This document shows positions 47,601 through 56,648 of a stretch of 64,000 nt of DNA, piece after piece. Location of the stretch: the NCBI RefSeq assembly GCF_026262505.1, contig NC_067206.1, positions 25,125,896 to 25,189,895 of the forward strand, written 5' to 3'. A program made the position numbers and the translations under genes. The DNA is from Trichomonas vaginalis G3. Its lineage: Eukaryota > Parabasalia > Trichomonadida > Trichomonadidae. The notes under the pieces are model-generated. The model ran no database searches. It saw only the letters and a list, made by a program, of their open reading frames with translations, and had not been told where the DNA came from. Each line of letters begins with the position of its first letter. The stretch's first letter is position 1.

Positions 47601-48436
47601 AGTATAAGAAAGAAGGAAATCCTTTGCAAGAAAATATAAAGCTCATTCTGAACAGTATTTATGGCAAAACTATTCTATCTCCTATTGAGTCAAAAATAAC
47701 CATAGTAAATGACAAAGATGCTATAAGATATGCCATCAGAAACTACAACCATATAGTGAAGTTCGAAGGTTTGGATGGTTCAGATAAAACTATTTTCAAG
47801 CTAACGAAAAGCATTTGCAGACACTTTAACTTCTGTCCACTTGGTGTTAACATTCTGTCTATGTCGAAGAGAATAATGTGTGAAGTATTCTGTACTGCTG
47901 AAGATATGGGTCTTCAAATATTTTACCAGGACTGTGATAGCATGCATATTTTCAATGAAGACATCCACTGTTAGCTCAGGAATTTCAAGAAGAGATACGG
48001 TAGAGAACTTATTGGTAAAACATTAGGTCAGTTCCATTCTGACTTCGCAGAAATAACACCTGGAAAACAAAGTTTAGCATACAAGTCAATATTTTGTGGA
48101 AAGAAGACTTACATAGACTTACTCACGAATGATTTAAATGAAGTTGCATTTCATGCACGTTGTAAAGGTGTAAAACAAGACGTTCTTGCTTTAACAGCTA
48201 ATGAAATGTTTCCTGAAGCTATACAATGCTATTACAATGAAGATAAGAACATTCACATACCTGTTGGAACATATGACAAAGACTCTGAGTTCAGTTTAAT
48301 GAAACTTTACAAAGCACTTCATGATGGTCAAGAGATTGGATTTGACTTATGTAAGTCTTCTAGTCCTTGCTTTGCTGAAAAGTTTAACTTCTCAATAACG
48401 ACTAAAACAAGCTTTATTCGTAAGTTGAAGTTCTGA
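44662..48436 (+). pseudogene. Protein-primed-type family-B DNA polymerase, several breaks
   Basis: The gene starts at 44662 behind TTTTTTTATTTCCTACTAAAG, with a long N-terminal region (to about 46100) that lacks known motifs, as in polinton polymerases carrying a terminal-protein-like extension. The frame changes near 45300, 45800, 45990 and 46085. The main frame (46097-47971) has exonuclease motifs FFADFECSTDG, YFHNLSYDINF and YCKQDVRIL, then polymerase motif A (DFDAVSLYPSA), B (KLILNSIYGK) and C (YQDCDSMHI). An in-frame TAG at 47972-47974 is followed by a clean continuation to 48436. It replicates the element; this copy is inactive. A double-hairpin mini-element is embedded at 44829. Confidence 0.88.
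44829..44854 (+). repeat. In-frame double-hairpin mini-element E1
   Basis: Stem GCCGC/GCGGC with loop AAC, linker GA, stem GGAC/GTCC with loop GAA, inside the polymerase N-terminal region, read as P-Q-R-G-E-D-E-V. Geometry and reading phase match E2 at 32920, with paired changes in both stems. Confidence 0.7.
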
Positions 48437-48504
48437 GGTCATTTATTTTTGTCAGCAATGAGGTCATTCGTGATAAAAATAATGAGGTCATATATTTTTG
48501 TCAT
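48437..48504. repeat. Short direct repeats AATGAGGTCAT between convergent genes
   Basis: A GGTCAT-containing word recurs three times (GAGGTCATTTATTTTTGTCA, then AATGAGGTCATTCG, then AATGAGGTCATATATTTTTG) in 68 bp between the polymerase and HNH genes. Confidence 0.5.
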
Positions 48505-49071
48505 TTATGTATAACCATTGTCTCTCTTAAACTTTGCAATAGACAGCTTTGTTCTTCTTCCTTCTACATCTGTAATGTTTATATAATCTTTGCTATACTG
48601 TCTTAAGACATTCATTCGTCTGTATTGAGTTCCCATGAAATAGTAAAAGACATCTTCACTTGGGACATAGTAGTAATTTTCTAGAGTAAATTTAGAGTAT
48701 TGTATAATTTCAACAGCATCTTCAGGAAGAGTGTCTACAATGTCAAACCAATAGCCATTCGAACCAGAAATATTTCTCATGTTTTGTCTTCTCGACACCC
48801 ACCTTAAGTTTGAGATATGAAAGTCTCCTCTGTCTCTGTTTATATGGTCTACTTCTCGAAGTCCTTCAGGATTCGGTATAAATTGATTTGCAACAATTTT
48901 ATGCTTAAAGAGTTTATGTTTGTTTAAATAAACACAAATATAACCATCACCGTTGTCAAACTCACTTACAACTCTTTTGTTACTTATGCGCCTAATTGGA
49001 TATGGGTACTCTGAAAAGATTTCATAGTCATTGTCATGTTCGAGTGTTTGCCAATGTCCTTCACCTTCCAT
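48505..49071 (-). CDS. HNH homing-type endonuclease, Maverick B copy
   Basis: This is a paralogue of 2181-2765. It has HWQTLEHDNDYEI at the start (NUMOD4-like), the HNH block REVDHINRDRGDFHISNLRWVS cut short here to its hallmark D-H-I-N and N-L-R-W-V, then RRQNMRNISG, and a C-terminal FYYFMGTQYRRM domain. The ATG at 49071 or 49080 is used; TTTTTATTTGAGTGAAAGG lies upstream. It is convergent with the polymerase gene, and in Maverick A its relative again borders polymerase sequence, suggesting linkage or homing near polymerase genes. Confidence 0.78.
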   Translation of the reverse strand: MEGEGHWQTLEHDNDYEIFSEYPYPIRRISNKRVVSEFDNGDGYICVYLNKHKLFKHKIVANQFIPNPEGLREVDHINRDRGDFHISNLRWVSRRQNMRNISGSNGYWFDIVDTLPEDAVEIIQYSKFTLENYYYVPSEDVFYYFMGTQYRRMNVLRQYSKDYINITDVEGRRTKLSIAKFKRDNGYT

Positions 49072-49121
49072 GCCTTTCACTCAAATAAAAATTTTCAGAA
49101 AAAATAAAACTAGCGTAGATT

Positions 49122-49978
49122 TTACAATACTGCGATGGTAGAGTTTAAGAGTTGTGCTTCAATGTAGAGACAGTCCTTATGGTCTGGAGGTAAGAACACT
49201 GGGCAGTTATGGTCATGAGTGGAGAACATGTCTATCCAAAACTCACGATTGAAGCCAGTTAATTTATAGTATTTAGGATTTGGTAATGGTGAATTTCTTG
49301 TATGACCAATGAACTCATTTTCAACTCCCTTACTTAAGTTTGAATATAATATAGCTTGCTTTCTATCCCAAATGCCAGGTGTTACAATCTTTGAAAATTC
49401 ATTTTTCCTCGGAAGCATTGCATCATAATTGAAAACATTCTTGAAATCATCACTTGGTTCAGAGATTTGAAATCTTATACGTAATGGATTTTCTTTCTCT
49501 TTAGCGACTTCATTGAATGGTGAGAATACAACAAACTGACAGTCATGAGTTCCATCTTCATTTTCATTAAATTCATAATGAAAGTCTATAAGTTGTGGCT
49601 GACTACCTTCTTCTTTCAGTTGTGCAAGAAACTCACGTAAAGGCTGTAAAGTTTGTACTTCAATGTTAAACTTTTTCTCGAACACTCATTAAATGAAATC
49701 ATACATTGTTGCAATGTTGTATCGTCTTTAAAGTATTTGTATATGTGAATGTTTTGGGCGCTTAAAGACTGTTCGTCATTTTCTATCTCGACTTGAAGTA
49801 TAAAGTCAACCTTTCTGAAAGCACGTGTTATATACATAGATGTTATGCCAATGTACTTCTCTTCATTTATGTTCACAATCCAGTCTGTTGGAAACTTAAA
49901 CGTTACTCTGTTCCCCTTTATTTTGACGTCAGGGTTTTCACTACTGAACGCAACAGATAAAGGTATTTGTCTATACAT
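49122..49978 (-). pseudogene. Penton-like minor capsid candidate, paralogue B-2, frameshifted
   Basis: The start at 49978 follows TTTTTATCCGAATTAA. The N-terminal block FKFPTDWIVNI and KYIGITSMYI corresponds to the conserved YPxRW and KAIGFRR blocks. The frame changes near 49680; the rest ends at 49122 with NPKYYKLTGFNREFWIDMF, LPPDHKD and LYIEAQLLN, matching the family C-terminus. It is the second penton-like gene of the element and lies at the opposite end from B-1, mirroring the two-copy situation in Maverick A. Confidence 0.6.
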
Positions 49979-50002
49979 TTAATTCGGATAAAAATAAACC
50001 AT

Positions 50003-50263
50003 TTACTCTTTCTTTGCTTCAGCTTCTTTAGCTTTTGCTTCAGCTTCTTCTCTAGCTTTCTTCGCCAGCAAACGTGGGTTCTTTTGTCTTCCAGCAGCTA
50101 ATGCAGCAAGTTGTTTTTCACTAAGTTTTCTCTTTGGTCTCTCTGGCTTTTGTTCTTGTTTTTGTTCCTTCAGTTCGGATAAAATTTGCTCACGAATTTC
50201 TTTCTTCAATGCTTCAACATCTATGACCCCTTGGGTCTTGTCCGTAGGGCTTGTCTGAGTCAT
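50003..50263 (-). CDS. Small charged helical Maverick protein, about 86 aa
   Basis: The start is taken at 50263 (MTQTSPTDKTQGVID), behind TTTTTTATCTGCAGTCAA. The protein is almost entirely charged helix: KKEIREQILSELKEQKQEQ, a basic middle (KPERPKRKLSEKQLAALAAG) and an A/K/E repeat tail. It is a likely DNA- or RNA-binding or scaffold protein, with no family assigned. Its first codons coincide with a double-hairpin element read on the opposite strand (50225-50250). Confidence 0.5.
   Translation of the reverse strand: MTQTSPTDKTQGVIDVEALKKEIREQILSELKEQKQEQKPERPKRKLSEKQLAALAAGRQKNPRLLAKKAREEAEAKAKEAEAKKE
50225..50250 (+). repeat. Double-hairpin mini-element E4
   Basis: On the plus strand: stem GACCC/GGGTC with loop CTT, linker TT, stem GTCC/GGGC (one G-T pair) with loop GTA. 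It has the same 5-3-5-2-4-3-4 geometry as E1 and E2 but lies antisense to its host gene. Confidence 0.6.
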
Positions 50264-50308
50264 TTGACTGCAGATAAAAAACAAAATTAAAACTTTAACC
50301 GATGTAAA

Positions 50309-50735
50309 ATGAGCTTGTCAAAATCAGAGCGAGAGTCTATTATATTAAATGACGCAGAGGAATACAACATCCTTTCTATTACGTAAGTCAGAGTAAAGAT
50401 GGTAAAATATACGTAAGAAAAAGAAAGGTTCCATTAGCGAATGCAGAAAGCGACAACATTAAGGTGCATGGCACGAGGGCGAAGCCCATATAAAACCTTC
50501 TATTCAAACTGAAAAGTCAATAGAACCAGAAGAAAAGAAGCCAGATGTTCTTTCAATAACGAACCAAGAGCTTATTGCAAAGTTCGTGAATTTCATTGAA
50601 AAACAAACCGAGTCAAAGAACCCTGACCCACCAGTGAAAGAAGTTGAGACAAAAGAGAATGTACAGTTCATTGAAAATGTCAAGAAACAACTTCCACCAC
50701 AAATGCCAAGAAGAAGAGTGAGAATAATGAAGTAA
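50309..50735 (+). pseudogene. Broken Maverick gene with hairpin mini-element
   Basis: An ATG at 50309 opens a short frame (MSLSKSERESIILNDAEEYN). The coding sequence then changes frame near 50370 (strand pair SKDGKIYVRKRKV) and again by about 50470 into an acidic and Pro-rich C-terminus (EKSIEPEEKKPDVL) ending in PQMPRRRVRIMK at 50735. The second change coincides with the mini-element E3 at 50464-50487. The layout resembles the broken gene at 2798-3381 in Maverick A. No function is assigned. Confidence 0.5.
50464..50487 (+). repeat. Double-hairpin mini-element E3
   Basis: Stem GTGC/GCAC with loop ATG, linker GA, stem GGGC/GCCC with loop GAA. The second half is identical to E2. In the downstream reading frame it gives H-E-G-E-A-H, the same phase as in E1 and E2. 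Confidence 0.6.
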
Positions 50736-50826
50736 ATAGATATTTTTATCTGAAGTAAATACATGCAGAACGAACAGCTAAACGAATTTACTCCAGCAGA
50801 GCATATTCATCAGATTCGCTCATATA

Positions 50827-52123
50827 GGGTGTCCAAAGGTGCGTTTAGCACAGCGCTCTATATGAGACTATTAAAGGAGATATATGCTGATTATAAATAT
50901 ATAATAAAAAATATGAATATATGTATATGATGAGTATGTTGTATTTTGGCGCCATGCCGGGATATAAAATGAATTTTGAGACAAGAGGCGGTTTCGCGGA
51001 AAATTTTGGCGGGATTTTTTTTCATTTTTTTAATGAATCATAAAGAAAACATCCTCGCTCTTGCAAAAATGCAAAGACTGTAAAAAAATCTACGAGACAT
51101 TGGTAAAATGCTTCGGTATGGATGCTCCTAGCTATTCCACTGTAACGTATCATGTTAGGATGTATCACTTCATGAACAAAAGGCGCCCATCATAAAAATT
51201 GACAAAAAAATCGCCGGATCAAAGAAAAATCAAAGCAATTCTTCAAGCGCTAGATGAAGACCCAAGAGCATCACTCAGAAGGATAGAGGAGATGACAAAG
51301 ATACCACGTACAACAGTCAGTTATTATCTGCACAATTATTTGAACTACAAACTAGCGTATACACGTTGGGTTCCGCACAACCTTAATTCAGTTCAAAAAA
51401 AATCTAGAGTCCAATCTTCGAAAGAGCTCCTCTCTATATTGGGTGCGTATCAATCCAAGAAGTTTCGCTTTTTAGTAACAGGGGACGATCTTGGTTTCAA
51501 TATGCAACAGAAGCCAAAATCATGTGGATCCCGAAGGATGAAAATCCGCAAACATTCCCGAAGAAAAAAATTGACACACCAATGATGATGTTGTCGGTTT
51601 TTTGGGGCGTGAATGACATCATCGCAATTGATATTCTTCAAAAACCTAATACGATGAATGCTCAGTATCTAATTGACAATGTTCTTACTCAAATTATCAA
51701 TTCTGATGAGTTTGAGAAATCCAAACAACAAAAACAAAAGTTTGCAATTCATTTTGATAATTCAAGAGTTCACAAAAGTCATAAGGTAATGAATTACTTG
51801 GTGGAAAACAATGTCAAAGTTGTTCCAAACCCAATTTATTCACCTGATATTGCACCCTCTGACTTTTATTTATTCGGCACGCTAAAAAAGAGAGCTGAAG
51901 GACGCGAATTCGCGAGTCCAGATGATCTTGAAATTTTGTAAGAGAGCAATTTGAGCAATTTTCTCATGATGATTTAAAGCGTGTCTTTCAAGCCTGGATC
52001 GATCGCTGCGAACGCGTGATTGAATCCAATGGTGATTATATTTAAATAAACTTTATATATATGTAACTTGTTTATTTCTATTCGCAGTATTCAGGTTTGT
52101 GCTAAACACACCTTTGGACACCC
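50827..52123 (+). mobile_element. Mariner element (Tvmar1-like), 1.3 kb, in the capsid gene
   Basis: Terminal inverted repeats of about 28 bp start GGGTGTCCAAAGGTG at the left and are mirrored by CACCTTTGGACACCC at the right, with one internal mismatch (position 50842 C against T). TA dinucleotides flank both ends (50825-50826 and 52124-52125), the mariner target duplication. Size and transposase type fit the single mariner family known from T. vaginalis. Confidence 0.93.
51033..52045 (+). pseudogene. Mariner transposase (DD34D), frameshifted
   Basis: The start is at 51033 (MNHKENILALAKM). Frame changes near 51080, 51510 and 51938 break it into pieces. A helix-turn-helix region (RRIEEMTKIPRTTVSYYLH) is followed by the catalytic triad: Asp in FLVTGDD, Asp in IHFDNSRVH, and Asp in DIAPSDFYLFG exactly 34 residues after the second. 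The segments keep strong mariner character, so decay is recent or some indels are sequence errors. The encoded enzyme would perform cut-and-paste transposition at TA. Confidence 0.88.
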
Positions 52124-53671
52124 TATATTTCGATATCATAGACAATGCAGTTCAAATTGGTGACACTAATAGAAAATATTCTGACGCAAAGATTCCATCA
52201 CAACCTGGAACTGCTAAAGATAACACATGGGTAACATTCAATCTCTCACCTCCTGGTGAAAATATGTTGGACCTTTACAATACATTCATTACGTATAAAA
52301 TGGAAGGTCAATTTATTGTAGATAAAGAAATTGGTTCAGGTTCCAATAAAACAAACCCACCAGGATTTTGGATTGGTTTCGATGACGCTTTCTATGCAGT
52401 TGCTGGATATCAAATCCTTGCAAATGGTCGTATCGTATATTCTCAAGACAACGCAAGAGAAGAAGCATATATAACTTCAAACTCACAAACTACCGAACAA
52501 ATAAAGAAGTAGATGTTTTCTCAAAGACTCGACATGAAGATGTATGGAGTCATTCGGGAACATGCAGAACAGGACAAATTGTTAGTGGTCCAATTACAGC
52601 AGGAAAATCATTTGATTTTAAGCTTCGTTTAAGAATTCCTGTTAGAAGATTCTTCCATTAGAAGCTATTCGATTTATTCCAGCTTTTGGAGGAAAACGTT
52701 CAGCTTAAAGTAAAGTTCAGTAGCGACGCCTTACAATGCACATCTATATCTGTAAATGATATCGTTGCTTTCAATCCAACTCTTAAAGTTGCATTTGCTT
52801 CAGATTCAAATCCACCGACAAATAAATTTGTTCCATGGAATGAACCATTCACTATGATAACGAAGGCAATAGAAGCTAGTGGAACAGTTACTATTACAAC
52901 TGTAACCCAGCAACTATTTCGAACAAAGATGGATTTTAATGAATGTTTCATTCATCCAAAATCATTCTCTTTAGACCCTAACATTTATACAGAACTTGTT
53001 GAACATTATACAAACGAGGCTTTATGTTTTCCTGTTAAAGTTATTGATTGGATTCCTATGGACGGTTCATTCTCAAAGAATACAGATAGTTCAAGTGCAA
53101 CATTTACAGCAGCTTATACGCCTATTAATGTTAAAAGTATTTGGGCACTATTTAGAAAGAAAGACAACTATTATGTTAATTTTGAGAACCCTAAGTTTAA
53201 ATATCTTCAGCTTTCCATGGGAGCTTATGGAAATATGCCTGCAGAACCTGAAAAATCATATGGACCTGTATTTTATGAAATGGTTGCGAAACGCTTGCAA
53301 TACAAACAATGATATGATTGGATTTAATGAAGATGTTATGAGGTCATTGGTGGATGATGGTAGTGTGGAACATAAATGGGATAGCTATGACAACACACAT
53401 TTCTTATGTGGTTTTCCAACAGAAGTGGACTTTTTGCTTCCAGCAAGGTCAAACATCTACTGCTCCAATAACATACAAATTGTCTGTTAAAGGACCTATT
53501 GAACTAGCAACTGAAAATGTACCAAAGCCACTTATTGGATTTATGAGGGATTGTTGCTTTGCCATTCAGCGTGCGTGCTAATGGCATCCCAATAATAAGA
53601 TTAGATGACTATAACTTAGCTGCGGACGACAGTGAGGAATAAAGGATGAACGTTTATTTTAAAGCTTATAA

Positions 53672-54142
53672 ATGAGTTCTTCATCAAGCTCTCGTGAACC
53701 TTCACCATCTATGAAACAAACTTTACCAAACGATTATGGAGCACCTATTGAATATTTCTTACGAGCTGCACAATGGCAAAGAGCAGTCTCACCAAGGTTA
53801 GGTGTTCCACCAGCTCCTGTCAAAAATAGCATTTGGTCAAGTCCTTATATAAGATATGGTCTCCCACTAGGTTTGCTAGCTACAGCAGGAGCAGTTATGA
53901 TGTTGAAAAGAAATAAAGCAAATGTTGTAAATAATACTGAAGTAGCTGAAGTTAAACAAACTCCAACACCTTCGCCAAAACCAACGTCAAAACCAACGCC
54001 TTCACAAGCAAAACCTTCAATGACTCCTGAACCTATGGAAGTACAAACTCCTATTCAAAAGTCAACTCCTAAACCGACTCCAACATTTAAACCAGAACCT
54101 ACTCCTCAAATAAATCGTAAAACTCCTGCGTTTCCTTACTGA
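53672..54142 (+). CDS. Membrane-anchored proline-rich Maverick protein, 156 aa
   Basis: A Ser-rich start is followed by a polar segment (NDYGAPIEYFLRAAQW), a single transmembrane helix at about residues 66-80 (GLPLGLLATAGAVMML), a short basic stop-transfer KRNK, and a long P/T/K-rich tail with PTPSPKP-type repeats. It follows the capsid gene on the same strand. It could be a virion membrane or scaffold protein; no family recognised. The frame is intact. Confidence 0.55.
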   Translation: MSSSSSSREPSPSMKQTLPNDYGAPIEYFLRAAQWQRAVSPRLGVPPAPVKNSIWSSPYIRYGLPLGLLATAGAVMMLKRNKANVVNNTEVAEVKQTPTPSPKPTSKPTPSQAKPSMTPEPMEVQTPIQKSTPKPTPTFKPEPTPQINRKTPAFPY

Positions 54143-54191
54143 AAAAAATAACGTTATTTTTATTTAATATTAAAATTTTTATTTGATTGAA

Positions 54192-54428
54192 ATGACGACT
54201 AAAGTCACTGAAGCAATGAAACAAAAGTTTTTGGTAAAATACATTAAATCAGGAACTATTCCAGAAGGTTTTTACGTTCATACTATGAAGGATGGTAGAG
54301 TTCAGTTTAGAAAGATAAAGCAACCATTAGATAAAGAAGGAATTTTGAGAAAGATTAAACTTCATGAGGACAACATTGCTGAACTTAAGAAGAAGTTAGA
54401 AGAGTTGGAGAAAGGAAGAGAGTTATAA
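54192..54428 (+). CDS. Small helical Maverick protein, 78 aa
   Basis: The ATG at 54192 (MTTKVTEAMKQKFLVK) follows TTTTTATTTGATTGAA. The middle is a strand pair (GFYVHTMKDGRVQFRKI) and the C-terminus is a charged coiled coil (DNIAELKKKLEELEKG). The last codons lie within the right TIR, so its stop and that of 32303-32830 are specified by the same repeated sequence. Function unknown. Confidence 0.5.
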   Translation: MTTKVTEAMKQKFLVKYIKSGTIPEGFYVHTMKDGRVQFRKIKQPLDKEGILRKIKLHEDNIAELKKKLEELEKGREL

Positions 54429-54443
54429 AGCAATGAATTCAAC

Positions 54444-54504
54444 AGGGTGAAAAACCGGGTGAAAAAAGAGGTGAGATTTCACCACTTCACCTAAATTTAT
54501 TTTT
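54444..54504 (+). repeat. Word-palindrome site in right TIR (GGTGA type)
   Basis: Three GGTGA words with A-rich spacers, the near-palindrome GGTGAGATTTCACC, a further inverted word (TTCACC), TAAA and an ATTTATTTTT tail. Confidence 0.75.
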
Positions 54505-54615
54505 GTGCTATGTTTTCATACGTGTGAGGGTGGTGATATCATTTATTTTTAAGTTTATTTTATATAAATGACAGAAACAAAAATAAAACATATCTACTCA
54601 ACAGGAATGAGACCC

Positions 54616-55029
54616 TTACTGACTATGTATTCGTTTAATGCTTGATTGAAAACAATGGTACATATTATCGTATGGGTATACACAACGTCTGTTTCCATCG
54701 TCGTCGTATATGTAGAGCTCAAATCCAGTCCAACCTTCTTTTGTACAATATGTAGCTTTATTTAAGTATGTATTTATGTAGATAAGGCAATTTTCTTCAT
54801 CGCTCCAGAAATAATTTTTCGTCTTTGTTGAAATAGTTTTCGTTCCTCTACGTCCATAAGGAATGTATGCAATAAATTTAGCATCATAAGGTATTATAAT
54901 ATATTCAGGGTTTCTTTCATCGTCAATGGGTCTGTCTTTGTTAAAATGCATGTTTCTCAGTTTTACTTGAGTTTTGAATAGTTCACGGAAACGTTCTGGG
55001 AAAGAGTCATAGTAAATGTAGTCGGACAT
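54616..55029 (-). pseudogene. TIR-encoded protein, right copy with shifted C-terminus
   Basis: It is identical to the left copy (31711-32145) for about 127 residues. Then a one-base insertion plus a substitution near 54645 replaces the last residues and ends the frame early. It is the main coding difference found between the two terminal repeats. Confidence 0.7.
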
Positions 55030-55283
55030 GTCTTTGTAATGAAATAAAAAATTTAAAAAATAAAAATAAGGTTATTTTTTATTTAGTGAGGATGGTAGTG
55101 AAGTCATTAGTGAAGTCATTAGTGAAGTCGTTTATGTGTCAGACGGTTTTGTAAATATTTAAGGTTAAGTTGGTGTTATGGCTGTATTGTAAAATATACG
55201 TTACTGGTTTTGTAAAGTGTCAAACCGTTATCTTGGGTAAGGTGGAACGCAGTGCCGCCGCACCCAATATAGGGATACTAACT

Positions 55284-55668
55284 CAGGAACCTTGGTGAAT
55301 GGGCGTCTCTGTCAATGCAAGAAGTGGAAGAATACAACTTCAACGATTTTATGATCGAGATGCTTTCGAGACGTGCAGAAGCAGAAGCGAGGTTCTACAA
55401 GAGAAGTTCGGCCAAGAACATAGCTAATGAGTACAAGAAAGCTCTTTCCAACTTTATACATATGAATGAGAGTGAAATCAGGAACAACACCGACCTCACC
55501 TGCTTGGATCAAAGGTTTTGGGTAGCATGTGATGCAAATTTCAAGGCATTGAAAGAGATTGCCTTAAAATCCATGTCTATTGCTGCAACCGAAGCTGATG
55601 TGGAAAGAATGATTTCAATTGTGCGGAACCTGCGTAATAGGTTTAATCAAAACCACGTGAAGATCTAA
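55284..55668 (+). pseudogene. hAT-type transposase, 3' part after the Maverick insertion
   Basis: The reading frame that stops at the Maverick B left end resumes here in the same phase, once one copy of the CAGGA duplication is discounted. It contains the hAT C-terminal dimerisation region: RFWVACDANFKALKEIAL, then MSIAATEADVERMISIV and LRNRFNQNHVKI. The gene ends at TAA 55666-55668. Together with 29728-31456 it makes one transposase gene with only one other lesion, the in-frame TGA at 29920. Confidence 0.82.
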
Positions 55669-56551
55669 TAAAGTGTAGAATCCTATTGAAGCTTTTCATG
55701 ACAAATGAAATCCTGAAAAAGATATTTCCAAGATGACTGAACTTGCCGTAGCTCCTTGATGCTGTAGCTCCATGCTGCAGCTTGACCTACTGTAGCCCCT
55801 TGATGCTGCTTGATTGTAGATGTTGGCCTTGAATGATGCCGCTTGACCTGCCGTAGCCCCTTGCTGCCGTAGTTCGTTGCTGCCGTAGCTCCTTGCTTGC
55901 TGCTTGATCGTAGATGTTGCCCTGAATGCTGCCGCTTGATTGTAGATGTTGCCCTTGAATGCTGCCGCTTGACCGTAGATGTTGGCTGTGAATGTTTATC
56001 GCTTCAACCGCTAGCTCCTAACTGCCTCCAAACAGCCGTTTTGCTATGACCTCAATCACTTTTATTTATTATTTTAAATATATATTTAATTTTTATTATT
56101 TGAATAGGCCAACTTATATTTGAGAAGCTCAATTTGAGACCACTTAATACATTGAAATATCATAAATATTGAAATATTAAAAAGTGTATTTTCAAAATAT
56201 TGAAATTATAAAATTTATAATACTGAAATTGAGACAAATTAATAAATTCAATGTGTTTTTTTTGAAATAACTCTCAAATATTATTTTTTTTGTTTATTTA
56301 ATGATGAATAAATATGATTGCTTTAGTCAATCATAAAAAACTAATTTAAGTTTAATAATGAAAGGATAATTTGATCGTTTTTTAAAATACAATTATTTTT
56401 GATGATTTGCAAGAAGCTTTGAAAAGAATATAATATAGGTTCTATTTTTGTAAAATTTATCCAAATCATGTATTACATAAATTACGATTAAAACGATGAA
56501 AGAACCAAAAAGTGTGTTTTGTGTTTTGTTGTTGCGTGTTGGATGCGGGAT

Positions 56552-56582
<31 letters not shown>
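55669..56582. other. hAT 3' flank and host spacer
   Basis: The first 370 bases hold the GC-richer degenerate repeats described separately. From 56040 on the DNA is very AT-rich with no gene, ending in a run of 31 A (56553-56583) that abuts the Maverick C terminus. The right end of the hAT element was not located. Confidence 0.6.
55735..56035. repeat. Degenerate tandem repeats downstream of the hAT transposase
   Basis: Two interleaved motifs recur: GCCGTAGC(T/C)CCTTG and a roughly 33-bp unit containing TTGATTGTAGATGTTGCCC and GAATGCTGCCGC. They are GC-richer than the surroundings. They may be hAT subterminal repeats. Confidence 0.65.
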
Positions 56583-56585
<3 letters not shown>

Positions 56586-56625
56586 TAGTGGGGCTTCCAG
56601 GCACTTCGTGCCTTCTAGCCCTGAA
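56583..56625. other. Maverick C terminus with nested hairpin
   Basis: Outer stem GGGCT/AGCCC, three-base spacers TCC and TCT, inner stem AGGCAC/GTGCCT with loop TTC. The plan is that of the Maverick A terminus, but the inner stem differs on both sides in a compensatory way. Confidence 0.7.
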
Positions 56626-56648
56626 GATGTTTAGTATAAATGAAGTCT

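Larger units (their letters stand above)
50763..53642 (+). pseudogene. Major capsid protein (double jelly-roll), split by mariner and frameshifts
   Basis: The ATG at 50763 follows TTTTTATCTGAAGTAAATAC. About 20 codons later the gene is interrupted at a TA by the mariner (50827-52123); the reading phase on the far side matches. Further frame changes occur near 52500, 52660, 52697, 53300, 53440 and 53560. Beta-rich blocks include TWVTFNLSPPGENMLDL, GKSFDFKLRLRIPVRRF and AIRFIPAFGG; the last two line up with LKLRVPLSSFLIF and LRYLPNWAGK of the Maverick C capsid gene. This is the expected polinton major capsid protein. It is clearly non-functional here. Confidence 0.78.
31457..55283. mobile_element. 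Maverick/Polinton B, complete 23.8-kb element
   Basis: It is bounded by inverted repeats of 871 and 872 bp that start AGTTAGTATCCC and by a CAGGA target duplication. It contains integrase, family-B polymerase, packaging ATPase, major capsid, two penton-like genes, a fibre, KilA-N, T5orf172 and HNH genes. The integrase, polymerase, capsid, fibre and one penton-like gene are all broken by small indels or stop codons, and a mariner interrupts the capsid gene. It lies inside a hAT transposase gene. The element looks structurally whole but coding-defective. Confidence 0.95.
54412..55283. repeat. Right terminal inverted repeat of Maverick B
   Basis: This is the inverted copy of 31457-32327, with a shifted copy of the TIR gene, a word-palindrome site, and the terminus ...GGGATACTAACT. 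Confidence 0.93.

Noticed and set aside
29920-47974. Alternative genetic code (TGA or TAG read as sense)
   Set aside because: Intact host and Maverick genes end normally at TGA, TAG and TAA, and internal TGA/TAG codons occur only in genes that look otherwise damaged.
9383-56583. The 47-kb host plus Maverick B segment as one composite transposon bounded by the A and C termini
   Set aside because: The termini face outward into their own elements (methylase sequence lies on the outer side of each), so they are the ends of two separate Mavericks.
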